NCBI GenBank assembly: GCA_942486035.1
Contig: CALNXK010000030.1
Coordinates: forward strand, 3,732,001 to 3,796,000
Direction of reading: 5' to 3'
Length of the DNA stretch: 64,000 nucleotides
Origin: Porites lobata
Lineage: Eukaryota > Cnidaria > Anthozoa > Scleractinia > Poritidae
In this document: piece by piece, positions 1 to 11,293 of the stretch
Layout of the letters: each line of letters opens with the position of its first letter
Position numbering within the stretch: the first letter of the stretch is position 1
Position numbers and translations under genes: made by a program
Notes under the pieces: generated by a model
What the model was told of the DNA's origin: nothing
What the model saw: the letters and a program-made list of their open reading frames with translations, nothing else
The model's database searches: none

Positions 1-47
1 ACTCCTCAAATCAAGTTGCAGGAGAAATTGAAGAGTTATTAAATTTT
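1..47. repeat. Dispersed repeat fragment, copy 1
   Basis: Bases 1-47 match 11853-11900 with only a few differences (both contain AATCAAGTTGCA and GAAATTGAAGAGTTATTAAA). It borders the truncated channel copy and marks the likely breakpoint or an insertion there. The family was not identified. Confidence 0.6.
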
Positions 48-51
48 CTTT

Positions 52-462
52 AACAGGAGGATTGCCTCCAAAACAGAAATGAAAACCATGAAGGGTACAA
101 GAGTCTAAAAATGACACCCACAAGTCATGTATCTTGTCCGACTTCTTCTTTTCATCCACTAGCTTTTTACAGCTTTCATAATCAATGTTTTTCTTGCATT
201 TGTCGTAGTCGTTCTCGGGATAAGATCCGTCGTTCACAGCAGGCCAATTGGTCTTCATCGTCGTTTCCGTTACTTCAAGCTCGTTGCCCTTCGCGTCCGA
301 CTTGATATACACGACGGAGATATCTTTCTTACAATGGTTGCAGAAAGCATAAATGCTGCTGGCACCATTGCTGCTCTTGTTACAGTCATTGCCTTTGATG
401 ACAATTTTCACATCGCCAGTGTCATCAGTGGCAGCATAGTTTTCGTTAAACAAGTTAGACAT
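52..462 (-). pseudogene. Partial duplicate of a degenerin/ASIC-like channel gene (N-terminal cytosolic domain only)
   Basis: This reads on the minus strand from an ATG at 462. It matches the first 137 codons of the complete channel gene at 57525 with about 12 base differences in 411 (roughly 3%), and the frame is fully open. The match ends exactly at codon Val137, just before the first membrane segment of the complete gene. Beyond that, bases 51 to 1 are unrelated to the channel but match 11853-11900, so a dispersed repeat adjoins the breakpoint. The frame stays open to the window edge. It therefore lacks the pore-forming parts unless the gene resumes through an intron to the left of the window. 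A GTTAAAG at the breakpoint could be a weak donor site. It could be a truncated copy or the first exon of a paralogue; the window does not decide. Confidence 0.7.
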
Positions 463-575
463 GTTCACCAGCTTTTACAGCAAAACAACCTGAGTTCGCA
501 ACTGAACACTGAAGCTATACTAGGATACATACAAACGATTTTGAACCAAGCGGGAAGGACTCAGATTCAGAATAA
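463..575 (-). promoter_or_regulatory. Duplicated 5' flank of the channel gene
   Basis: Homology to the complete channel gene continues upstream of the start codon, 463-575 against 57526-57626, with a short insertion near 518-538. The duplication therefore carried leader or promoter-proximal DNA and was made at the DNA level rather than from a spliced coding transcript alone. No TATA box is obvious in the shared piece. Confidence 0.5.
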
Positions 576-1881
576 GCGAGGCGAGAGCAGCGAAGCTGCG
601 AGGGAATGTTAACTTGACTTGCTCCCAATCTTCACACGGCTCCTCCGCCAAAATACTACAGCACTCGCCTGCTAATCCCGCCAGCTACGCAGGCTACCAG
701 AACAACTTACCTTTAGGCTTTAATAGATTGTGCTTTCAAAAGTAGTATTTCTTAAATGATGCCAATAATTATGCTAGTTTTTGTGAATTATACTTGTTTT
801 AGCAAAAAAAATGCAGAAATTTTGCTCTTACTTTTTACTTTTTACTTTAAATAATTTTGGTCAAAACACCTCAATAACTAAGCAACAAGCAAGTAAATGA
901 CAAACAAATCTACGCTGGTTACATCTAGAAACTTTACTAGTACATAATTCATTGTAAAAAGTGTTTGCAGTGATTGATGAATGTAGAAAGATAAACCATT
1001 GAAACAACAAAACTGTCTGACAACTATAAAAACTCAAACAATCGGCAACCAACACGCGGACTCCATCTCGGGTAGTCGAGCTAATGCACATGCGTTCAGT
1101 CCTGTAAAAAAAGGCCAGGGTCACTTCCCCCATGAATTTGACAATTAGCGGACAAAAAATTGATTTTGTTACTTAAATTTCAGGGGCACCCAACGACGAT
1201 TTCCTGGATAGTGTTTTCAATGCCATTATATCCAGAGTACTTTTAGTTCTCTCAGAACTGCATTCTAAGCGGTGCTATAAATTTGAATCTGTTCGGTCAT
1301 GATCATTTAATGGGAACTTGAGACAAGGGCTTCAGTATTATTTTCCCGAAAATTTTAAATGCAAGGCTGAATTTAAGGTATTTACGAAACCGACAAATTT
1401 TCTGTTTTCCTTCTCCATCACATTTTTGAATCCGAAAATTTTAGGTTTCCTTTTTTCTGCCAAAAATAGCCTAACTTGGGGAGCAAAATGTGAAAAATTT
1501 AACTTCAGAAATTCATAGGGAAGTTATTGTGATTTTTTGCCAAAACTAAGCTCGCAAATGTCGTAACGAAATTACCACGTGAAATTTTAAAAATGCCAGT
1601 TGTTTCGAAATTATGCAAATTTGTGACATACTATTGTATAAAAGGATCAAAATAGTGAGTGTAGGGGAGAACTCAGACAAGACAAAAAACCGTGAGATAA
1701 AGGCTTGTAAAAAAAAAAAACATGATTTCGTCGGCATTGATAGTTGGAATAATTTAGAACTAATGGGTGCGGAAGGATAAGTAGGCCTTAGTCAGTTTCT
1801 AGACTTTCAAAAACGTCCTTCGTGAGGTCGATTTGTGGCAAGTCTAGTCAGTTTCGAAGGTTTCTTGCTTGTGCGTGAGTC
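576..1881. other. Intergenic stretch without a recognised gene
   Basis: AT-rich DNA with only short unrelated open frames on both strands. The one recognisable item is a fragment near 1182-1200 (GGGGCACCCAACGACGA). It matches the end of the element at 21126-21521. The 3' untranslated region of the secreted protein gene should lie in the right part, but no clear polyadenylation signal was identified. Confidence 0.5.
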
Positions 1882-4800
1882 TCAATTAGGCCGAAATTTC
1901 ATCTCCACGTGTTTCAGGGAATACCACTGGCTACTAAATGAATACCACACGACGCCTTGTGGGTGAGAGCCTCCTTGGTACAAACCATTGAGATTAGAGC
2001 AATGGCACTTCTTGTACCACCATCCTCCTTTGTGCAAAACCGCACAATTTGCTCCAGAATTCACATCATTGTCTCGATCTTGCGTTGTAAACATCATGTT
2101 CCTAAAGAAACAAAGATGAATTATTAAAACACAATTCTCCTTACAAAATCAGCAACTGCGATATTTGATATCCATTAATTCTGATTTATCAAAAACTTAT
2201 TATTCATTACACTGGGAAACGCATAGAAAACTAACACAAGTTTTTAACGTTAAAATTCACTTTTTCATATAAAAGCAACTTATCGAGCTGGTCTGTATGC
2301 ATGACTGTGTTGAAGTAGACCCTAGTTCGATTTTCGGCCGGACCAACAATTGGTTAGGGTCTTCAAATAATTAAGACAAGGAGGCCAAAGAGCTTGCTTT
2401 GCTCGACTTTCAAAAATAGGCACTTCTTCTAGTCTTCTCAGAAAATGACTAAAACTAAACTCATAGCTCCTGTGTCACAGTGTTTTCATTAAATCTAACT
2501 CTCTATATGGGACAAACAAGAGGCACGATGGGTCAATAACGACTCTCTGACAGCGACCACTCATTCAACCCATTGACCCTGGTCTAGCTTGGGTGGTTAA
2601 TTTCTTACGAGAGATCTTAAATACGTTTTAACCTCTTGGTCTTTTTTCAGGTGCTGTAATAGCTGCCCTTAAGGTGACCCGAACCAGTTATTTTGTGAGG
2701 GTAAAATCCTAATTTGACGCTCTCTGGTATCCCCACCTTTACGGCTTTGATCGTAAGTCTAACATATAGCATGGATAAAATATAGATCAATATAGATCAA
2801 GCCCTAAAAGCTTTAGGGCCTTGTAAATGCGCGCGATTTCGAGCAATGCAAACATATGGATATTATAGTTTTAGCTATTTGTTGACGTTTGTCAGCGTTT
2901 AAAAAAATCATTTTCTTAAAAATTCGTAGTTTTTTTTTCGTTCAAGTTTTTTCAGGGCCACAATTCTGAATTTCATGGTCATTGAAAAACTGTGACATCA
3001 TTATCTTCTATAACCTCAAACTTGAGTAAACATTGAAGACTTTTAGCGTTTTGGCTGAGTTTGTGCTTTGGGAGTTTTCTATTGTTTCTAGTCTGTCATG
3101 ATACAGCATTCTTGTTCAGCACGCGTGCAATGACCGCGCTTGGCTGACTTCCGAATGCTCACCGAGATATGATAATTTTGATACGGTGAGACAGGCGATG
3201 GCGTGATACATAGAGGTTAAACTCACCATTTTTAATCAATTCTCGTGCTTCTTGCTCGTCTTGCTTAGAGGTAATGCTAAAATTGTTAGCAAAGCCCTTT
3301 TAATTCCCCCAGGGGGGGTACTCGGGATTTCAAGTGACGCGGATGATCGAAGGATTTTTTTGGGTTTGAAATTTTCGATTCCGGGATTTTTTTGGGTACG
3401 AAAATTTGGCAAGTATATTTTTGTAGCTTGATTTGAGTAGGGATTTTTTGGGGGTATTAAAAAGAATCGGCAGTGCCCTGGCTGCGTAGTTCTGCGAATA
3501 AAGTACAAACAAACGTGTTTTGCTGTTGTTTAATTTTCCAAGGTTTTTCTTTGTGTTATAGCATTACCCCTTTCTGGAACTTTTAAGGGCCACCAAATCG
3601 GCATGGGATTTTTTGGGGGTTAATTTTTGGTCCAGGGATTTTTTTGGGTTTTGCTGGAAGCCCTAAGGATTTTTTTGGGTCTTGACTTTTGGCTCCGTTC
3701 GATCATCCCCGTCACTTGAAACCTAGAGTACCTCCCTGGGGTACCTCCTGCAGTATACAAAGCGCTGAGGGTGCTCATGTCTAGACGTTGCGCGACGGGA
3801 ATCCCTTCTATTTTCACCGTACCAAAATTATCATATCTCGGTGAGCATTCGGAAGTCAACCAAGCGCGGTCATTGCACGCGTGCTGAACAAGAATGCTGT
3901 ATCATGACAGACTAGAAACAATAGACAACTCCCAAAGCACAAACTCAGCCAAAACGCTAAAAATCTTCAATGTTTACTCAAGTTTGGGCTTATAGAAGAT
4001 AATGTCACAGTTTTTCAATGACCATGAAATTCAGAATCCGGATAGTTAGTGAATCAATTGTGGCGCTGAAAAAAATTGGAATTTAAATACCTAGAATATG
4101 CCTTCTTCATTTAGGAAAATGCACAAACTTGGTGGGGACCATTTGCCAACAAGTACTGTTACTGTCTGGAGGAGTGCTGCAATAAACTTGTTGTGAGTGC
4201 CTATCATTTCGCTTAACTACTATGAAGGCCTGTGGTCCCCAAGAGTGGGAATTTGACTTACAATGGAGACCCAAGGGTGGGGAAATTGACATTTGAAAAC
4301 CTGAAAATGTCAAATTTCCCGTGGGTTGCCCGCCCCCCCATCCTGGGGCAAACCATTGATTGGTGCATTAAACAGCATGGTTGTATAAAAAGCATTGTGT
4401 GAGCTTTCTATTAGTTCACTGACGTAATGAATTCCAGTTCTTCTTTAAAAAGTTTTAAATGAGTTCAGTGAGTTCAACTGATCTCTCAGTTAAGTTACGC
4501 CAAAAGTAGGCGAACCCTCTTTGGGTTGAATTTCTAAAAACAAAATCCAAGTTTAAAAGAAAAAGAGAAATTTGAAGTCGTTTGCAAACGTTCCTCTACA
4601 CAACGAGGAATTAGGAGTTACTCCACGACTGCAAAGAAATGTTCCAAAAAGTGTGCTACACGTGCAAAGTTTCTAGCTTCTAGGTGGTTCCATTAGCGAC
4701 ATAAAGATCATAATCTTAGTCGTTGGGGGGGGGGGGGGGGACGGGGGTTGTTAGGTCAAAGTATAAAAACATATTAATAAAGAAGCTTGTTATCAACATA

Positions 4801-7800
4801 ATCATAATCTTAAGAAAATGATCGGTCATTTTCTTATGATCATGATAATGTTTGTAATACACTCATTGTGAAGTCGTAATCATAATAACGGAATGTTCAA
4901 TTCTTTTATTGAATTTTGGCTAATGAGCGCCCAATATTTCCAGTAACTTGCAGTTCATACCATTTCAAGATCATGGCATCCAACATGCCTTGAAGATTAG
5001 TTTTACCGAGAAGCGCCTTTGATTTTCCCCGTTTTCTCTCAGGTGGGGTCATAATGTAATGGCGAAAAAATTTCTGATGAGATGTAGTTGATGGGAGAAA
5101 AGTCCATCAATATTGCAATTTTTCCGTAGGTATGTATCCATTTTAAGGGAAAATTAGTACGAGGAAACACGGCATTTACAGCCGAGTTTCATAAGTATAC
5201 TATGAATGCTCGTTTAAAACTGTGTTTCGTCGGTGCTCTGGTTTGCTAGACATAGGGGAGCAGAGAAGTGAGTTTTCACCTTCGAAGGCCGTAGCGAACT
5301 TCCCTCATTCAACACTCAATAAAAACTCTCTGTCCGCGAAAATGTAGCCTGATTTTCAGACGGTTCAGGTCGCTCGCGGTTACTCATTCCCGAGAGTAAG
5401 CATAATAATCTTGAAACTCAAAGGTCATATAAAACGCCGGTTAATCTAGAGAAAATCTCAATGTTTTTTAAACAAATCTATCTAGTGGTTTCGCTTATTT
5501 GTTAAAGTAAATCAAAATGTTTACAAAATCGCTAACAAGAGCGCCTCGATACATACTGAATCAAATCCTTCTTTCTAGCAATCGGTTAGAGCTATCTTCA
5601 TGTTCTTTCACACAAGTTTTTAAAAAGAATGAAACTACTATGAGGTGATACTGCATTTCAAAACGCTTCGTTTTCTACAGATAACGGTCAAACATCAAGA
5701 TTGTTCAGTTGTTACTGTATTTTCGACCACCAAAACTTCATTCCAAAATATCTCGATAACGCTCTTATAGATTTCGCTTAAACTTCTCGAATATCGAGGC
5801 GGCTATTGGAGGAAAAAATTCCGGTTAACGATTTTGGAAGAGCAGTTTCCAGTGCCGAGAAATACGACTGCAATTAAAATTGGCAATGGTGTCATTTCGT
5901 TGCTACGTCAACTCCGATGTCATTGCAACCCTGATCATAACAAATTTTCATCTTTATTTAATACAGCTGTGATGGAAATTTCTCCAAATTTTTGTAAAAA
6001 GGCGACGTAGTTTATGCTCAAACTTAAAGGGGTATTGACACTGGAAAACCCTATCGAGCCACCTTAATTACATCCCTACGTACGTACTTAGCTGACTGAA
6101 CACACGTCACCATCGAGTCACCCGCGGTGCCCTGATATCCGTTAATTGTCAGTTGATAGTTGTCGTTCGCGTCAGCTACAGAAAATGTCATGTACTCGGC
6201 ATATTTTCGTACACCATCGTAATCCTCCAAATCAACTCGGAGCATCATATCAGCATTTGCAGTCAGACGGTGAAGATTATCATTCCCTAACCAGAACTCC
6301 CCGTTCAGATTTCCAAATCCCATTCTGTAGTCTTCCCATCCCAAGTAGAAGTCCACTGATCCATCCATTCGTCTTTGAAAGACTGTCCATCCACCTCCCT
6401 CTGTTGTCATGTCACACAGTACTTTAATGGGTTCTTCGTTGTCAGGGTAAACCAAGTACACTCCATCAGTCGTGGAACCATTTAAGTAAAGCTCGTGACA
6501 ATGTCTTGGGCGAAAGCATTCTGCATTAAAAAGCATGAGCTATTCACTGAAGCTAGCAAGAGATTCCACGCCTTAATTAGCTTGTATAAAAAAGTTACTG
6601 AACAGATTTGGTTCTTTTACGGTAGTCCTATTGTGCTTCAAAACAGCGCTAAAAATCATTAAAGATCATAAATAAGCTAAGAGTGCAAGAGAGGAGAAAA
6701 GGGAATCAATACTCTTATCACCTTCTATCAAATTGTACGACCATTGAATAATCAAAAATTACTCGAATGAAGGAGTGAAGGGTGGAGATCACTGCTCCCC
6801 TAAATATCTTATCTTTTTTTTTGGCTTTAAATTGAAAAAACAATGCAATTTTTTCTACTGAGCTCTGTAAACCTTTCGTCTTGAATAAAAACTGTGACGA
6901 TTTACGTCTCAATTTTGCCTAATTGCATAAGTGCTGATTAGACAGGCAATGACTCCTTTGCACTGTCTTCAGATCAAGGACTTGGAGAATAGTTTACTTT
7001 GTGCTAAATTTATTTAAGCTTTGATGGCCTTTACACTAACAACGATAAATTGAAAATGGAGTTTCTCGCCGTCACAGTCGTTTTGTATCTATGCCATAAC
7101 AACAAAACTACTGCACCAACCGTACAGTGACAGGCGGTTAAAATTTCACTACCCTGGAGACCGCTCGTTTTCTTTACCAATTTTAAATACCATTTGAGTT
7201 TGGACTTTAGGCCAGGCTGGAGAAAATGTAAAACTGGAATGCGTTTTTGGATTAATCCAGATGTGTCTGGACGCCTTACCTAAACCTATGCATTTGCAGA
7301 AATGATTGGTGTCATCTTCGTAGTCGGGAATGCATATCTCATCTTCGGCACAAGGTGATTCTTTTTCACAGATGCTCTAAAAAAAGAAGAAAAGCTGTGC
7401 TTGAAGTTCTGCTTGTACCTGGATGAGTCAAGATCAGCAATAAGAAGACATGTTCCTGAAAGAAGGAACGATCCACTTGATGTAAAGATAACGGTTTGTA
7501 GTAGAAAAGGGCACCTCTCGCCCAACAATGGGGCTTAATTCCCCAACAAGTCCCTGTTAAACTCTCGAGGTATTCTACACTAACCCCATTTTTTTAATTT
7601 TTTTAATACGATCCCCATTGCAGGAGGACTTCGGTGTAGCGAAACGTTTGCCATTATAATGATCTTGCACCTTTCTAACTTTATTACGTTCGTGAAAATG
7701 AAGCAGTTTGTGTTATTTTTGCTGGAATCCTGGCTTCCTAATCGTATAAATAAGAGTATTACATGATATTCCATTAACTCGCTTTATTACTGACCTGTAT

Positions 7801-8127
7801 TCCTCTATATATTGCTCCATCTTTGGCTGTGAAATTCTGATGGCCCACAAATCTATCTCCATGATTGAGCTGACAAACGAACATCTCCATGCCTAACATC
7901 GGAATTAAGTTGTAGGAGAAACATCGGCTATCAGCCACACATTCAATTTGACAAAATATTTCTGATGTCACATTCAACTCTTTGTCGAAGCTTCCATTGA
8001 GTCTTCGCCCATCGATCTTTGTTGCGAAATTTCGGAACTTTAAGTCTGGATCTGATAAGAAATTCTTAAATCCATGGACCGCAATGCTTGCAGAGGATGT
8101 TAATAAAACCAACCACAAGCCTTCCAT
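1882..8127 (-). CDS. Secreted PAN/Apple-EGF-fibrinogen C-terminal domain protein (ficolin/techylectin-like)
   Basis: Four exons on the minus strand: 8127-7795, 7376-7280, 6520-6106, 2101-1882; about 354 residues. Residues 1-19 form a signal peptide (MEGLWLVLLTSS). Residues 20-111 resemble a PAN/Apple domain (Cys 59, 63, 69, 85). Residues 112-143 are a small Cys-rich EGF-like module. Residues 145-354 form a fibrinogen-related domain with GGGWTVFQRRMDGSVDF, the calcium-site motif DRDNDVNSGANCA (290-302), GGWWY and CHCSNLNG. Family members are extracellular lectin-like recognition or adhesion proteins, so a role outside the cell is inferred. ATG 8127 is chosen because it starts the signal peptide. 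Donors and acceptors are canonical GT-AG. The last junction (6106 to 2101) needs the weak donor GTGTGT and leaves the domain about two residues shorter than usual there. A micro-exon or an alternative donor at 6110 is possible. Confidence 0.85.
2286..2400 (+). repeat. Degenerate tRNA-derived SINE fragment
   Basis: It contains a B-box-like stretch (TAGTTCGATTTTCGG) followed by GGACCAACA, then TTAGGGTCTTCAAATAATTAAGA. The same order occurs in the better preserved SINE at 51151 (GGACCAATACTCGGGATCTT). It lies in the last intron of the secreted protein gene, in the opposite direction. Confidence 0.4.
2669..4080. mobile_element. Foldback element, copy A (nested and 3'-truncated)
   Basis: It starts with TTAAGGTGACCCGAACCAG. 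The left arm (2669-3250) and right arm (about 3800-4080) are inverted copies of each other; for example TTCCGAATGCTCACCGAGAT near 3150 is mirrored near 3840. Both arms match the complete foldback element at 60393-62286. The right arm stops at about 4080, so the outer right terminus is missing. Another inverted-repeat element (3306-3741) is inserted in its loop. No transposase frame is present. It lies in the last intron of the secreted protein gene. Confidence 0.8.
3306..3741. mobile_element. MITE nested in foldback copy A
   Basis: Inverted ends of about 44 bases: the left begins CCCCAGGGGGGGTACTC and the right ends GAGTACCTCCCTGGGG, continuing inward with TTTCAAGTGACG and ATGATCGAA on both arms. 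The interior is built from repeated GGGATTTTTTTGGGT blocks. Open frames here are only translations of that low-complexity repeat. Confidence 0.75.
4500..4685. repeat. Internal fragment of the TTAAGC/GACGGC MITE family
   Basis: AGTAGGCGAACCCTC, the central AGAGAAATTTGAAGTCG and GCAAAGAAATGTTCC...ACGTGCAAAGTT occur in the same order as in the copy at 46796-47157. Both termini are missing. Confidence 0.5.
4725..4740 (+). repeat. Poly-G run
   Basis: Sixteen consecutive G residues followed by AC and five more G. A quadruplex-capable homopolymer in an intron, and a place where assembly length is uncertain. Confidence 0.9.
5925..6067. repeat. End of a TTAAGGTGG-type element
   Basis: The segment contains ATTTTCATCTTTATTTAATACAG and GTAAAAAGGCGACGTAG, resembling 55066-55140. 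It finishes with TCGAGCCACCTTAA, the inverted form of the TTTAAGGTGGTTCGA terminus at 54112. The end lies about 40 bases from the fibrinogen-domain exon. Confidence 0.55.
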
Positions 8128-9694
8128 CTTCTCTTTGTTATGTAATATTATCAACAGACTGAGAAAAACGTTTCTGTTAAAACTGAAAAAGTTTCTGCTT
8201 GATATAAATAATTCAGAAGCAACCGGTTAAAGTTCCCCGTTGTAAGTCTGTATGTTTACGCGTATACCATGGTTATGTTTTGGGAATGATGTTTTTAAAC
8301 AATATTTTATCGCAGTTTTATTGCAAGATAATACTTTTACCAGTTAAAATATATGTCTTGATATATGTCTAAAATTCCGCTGAATTCTTTTTATGTTCAG
8401 TCTGCTTTAATGGTAACTGACAGACCAAATTCGTGAGGTCTTCACCGCCGTTGCCACAGAAACATTTTCAGCCCGCACACTATGCTGTCGTTTCTAATTT
8501 TGTTGTGCCCAGTTTTGGTGCTTTTTTCGTTAGGTGAAAAGAATTTTTTAACAGATCGTGCAGCAGGATGATTTTGATGATGATTTTGATCTGCAATGTT
8601 TTATTAAGAACATTGGGAAAAGTTATCTACCTAGGGAACTTTTAACGTGCGATGGCACACTTGTTAGGATGCTGTTTTAAAATTGGTCCTATTAAACGTT
8701 TGAGTCAGTTCCTCGAGTTCCTACAATATGATAATGAGTGTAAACGGGAGTCAAAAATATTTCAAAATCAAAATGGAATTTGTAGATTCCAATCACTTAT
8801 TAGCGCTTTCCTGTGGTGCTGTTTATATTTCACTCTCAGTTTGAATTTTACAATAATTTTCTAATCAGTTCTTTAAACAATTTTAGAGAAGTACTTTGCA
8901 CGATTACACTTTTTTTCGTTACGTAGACGACAGTTTCCTACGACCAACTTCGTGAGGTGACTGGCCACATCAGAAAGATGTTACACCGTACTGAGTGTTT
9001 GGTATATAGCTAATCAAATGATTAAAAACTTTTGACTCAAGAAACTCAAAACTTTATGAAAATCAGTATCATTTAACCAAACTTCCTTTACGATATTTAA
9101 ACTGATTTGTTTTCTCTTTATTAGTTGTCAATGATTTGAGTGTCTTCGAATTTTTTAACTTAAAGAAAACCATAGTTAGGACCTTTGGTCGCTTGCAGCA
9201 CATGGTAAATAAATATTTTATGTTAATTCTGGTGTACTAATTCTATTGCTGAAGTTGACTTTTTCTTGTATTGACTAAGGAATACATTTTGAAATTCTAG
9301 TTTCTCTTTCCTTGTTTGACAAATAGGCCATTTCCGACTCTCCCTTTCAAGGCTACGTGCAAAATCTTTCTAGGGAAAATGAAGCTTATTTGCAGTAGAA
9401 TAAAGAATCATGTTCAAATCAATGGCTTCGCACTTAGCCTCGCTTTGAAACAGAGGCTTGGGGCAAACTTGGAAATGGTCTGTTGTCATTTGGACTCTTA
9501 TTCTCTGCCACCAAGAGACAATGCTGCCACTTATGATCAATTTCAACCCCAGCCCTCCCTACCCCCAGCAGTTTTAGTACTGTCTTTTCCAAGCAATGTT
9601 CAGGTTTGTTCTTTCGGTTCTGTCACTGTACTAAGCAATACTGCAGGGTGGTGGGGGGGAGGCTGCAAAACCTGTAGTAAATCGTGTAACGAGA

Positions 9695-9787
9695 TAGCCT
9701 CCCCGCAGACGTCCTTTGGGGTTCGTTTGTCACGGAGAAATGAATGCGTGACAAACGAAACCCCGAAGGACGTCTGCGGGGAGGCTA
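9695..9787. mobile_element. 93-base palindromic MITE with a perfect 9-bp target-site duplication
   Basis: The left arm (TAGCCTCCCCGCAGACGTCC...) and right arm (...GGACGTCTGCGGGGAGGCTA) pair over about 40 bases around a 12-base loop GAGAAATGAATG. It is flanked directly by GTAACGAGA at 9686-9694 and again at 9788-9796. A 9-bp duplication is typical of Mutator-like elements; that family assignment is inferred. Confidence 0.88.
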
Positions 9788-10102
9788 GTAACGAGAGAGA
9801 ATTCTCCTGATACAAGTTAGTGTTACATTTGCTATAACAGTGCTACGCGAGTTCACTAAATATCATCTCTTTTATTTTAGGCTATACGTTGTAACTTCCA
9901 GCAGCTTGAAAGACTTGTTTTCTCCTTCTTTTAGAGAGGTTGATCTCGCCTCGAATATATGATATACCTTTATTGGCAAAAAGACTTTCATGATATTTCT
10001 TTATTGCATATATATATTTTCACCTAGCTTTTATGAGATGTTTTCCTTCATTTATCGGCTAGCTTTAGCGTCGTCAGTGTCGTACTCCACTGGCAGGTAC
10101 AT

Positions 10103-10313
10103 ATACCAGGGCTCTAGCTAGCCCATAGACCTGTAGGCCAGGACCCACTGCTTATAAAGAATTATGCGTTGCTGGGGTGAGCTAAAAAGCTAAAGAGCTC
10201 AAAGTGTCGCTGAAGTCAGTGCGTACTAATCATGCGTGCAATTTTCAGGATATGTGGAAGTGAAAGTCAGCCAGGCCTACAGCTAGTCGAAAAGCTGGCT
10301 ACGCCCCTGTATA
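10103..10313. mobile_element. MITE with CAGGGGCGTAGCCAG-like ends
   Basis: The left end is TATACCAGGGCTCTAGCTAGCC and the right end inverted reads TATACAGGGGCGTAGCCAGC. The ends resemble those of the element at 29452-29905. No coding capacity. Confidence 0.55.
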
Positions 10314-11293
10314 CCTGTCTGAAATCACCTCAGGTAATTAGTCGTACACAAGCTTTACATGAATGGCCAAGCCCAATAATTGAATAATGCACATTTCTCT
10401 TGCATTTCTGTTGTCTCCCTTTTTTTTTTCCTTGCACGTTTCAAAGGAAGGCAAGACATGCACCAACCACTTTCGTAAAGAAAGCGGGGGAGAACAAAAC
10501 AAGCATGAAATCAAAAACAACTGTCCAACGAATTAATGAAAGAGAAAATAGCCGACAAGACAGACAAGCGATAGGGAATCAATCAGCCGGGGTGGGTAAG
10601 GTGGCTCTTAAGTTTAGCGGGGTCCTTTTTTTCCCTTTAAGATCTGCAAATCCCGCAAAAACTTCGGTTCCACTGTAGTCGAATACCGGTGTGGAAAAGA
10701 TAGTGTTTTTCGATGTTTGTAGTCTGCATGTTGAGTTTCACTTGTATCTCCAAGCGCATGTAGCGAGTGAACGCGACTTTCTAAGTCTGCGCACGAAAAA
10801 AACTCTCCGGCAAGAAGACCAGTCTTTCACGATCGCAAATATTAGATGATAAGTCGTTGATTTACACAAAACACAAAAAAAATACCGGATCCGCAAAATC
10901 AAGGAACGGACCATAAGAAAAGTGAAGAGGGAAGGTTGGGGAGAGTTCCTGCTTTGCCGGGCTCCTGTCTTTACTTCTTTGGTTTTTATTGGGGGGGGAG
11001 GGGTGTAACCATGTGTCCATGTTTTCTTAATTAGCTTCGTTGTATGTATTTGCAATTTTTTTGCATCCTATCACTTGTAAACTGATCACGCTCGTTTTGA
11101 TCTTCTATCACTTGAAACAACGCTAGACGCTGGAGCATAAGACCTTGGATTTCCCAGTGTTCTTTGCAGGCATGTCTCTCAACCAGCATGCAGTGGGGGG
11201 GGTAGTGGGCTTGAGTACCAGTAAATTTTGCCGGTTTCCTGTAACTCTGTGTTTCTGAACACGAGAGCTTCACTCGTAAATTAAACGTTACCT

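Larger units (their letters stand above)
8128..11293. other. Intergenic region between two divergent genes
   Basis: It separates the minus-strand secreted protein gene (start 8127) from the plus-strand phosphoglycerate mutase (start 11294), so both promoters should lie here. No coding segment was recognised. It holds the 93-base palindrome at 9695-9787 and a CAGGGGCGTAGCCAG-ended element at 10103-10313. Confidence 0.6.

Noticed and set aside
334..612. Plus-strand open frame of 92 codons, repeated at 57397-57717
   Set aside because: It is the antisense of the channel's first exon in both copies. Its similarity between loci follows from the DNA duplication, and it has no recognisable domain.
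4811..4837. Short palindrome TAAGAAAATGATCGGTCATTTTCTTA
   Set aside because: It is only about 26 bases in AT-rich DNA with no duplicated flanks, so it is not separable from chance.
9316..9810. 164-codon plus-strand open frame
   Set aside because: Its C-terminal part is the translation of the 93-base palindrome, and the remainder has no domain or plausible splice context.
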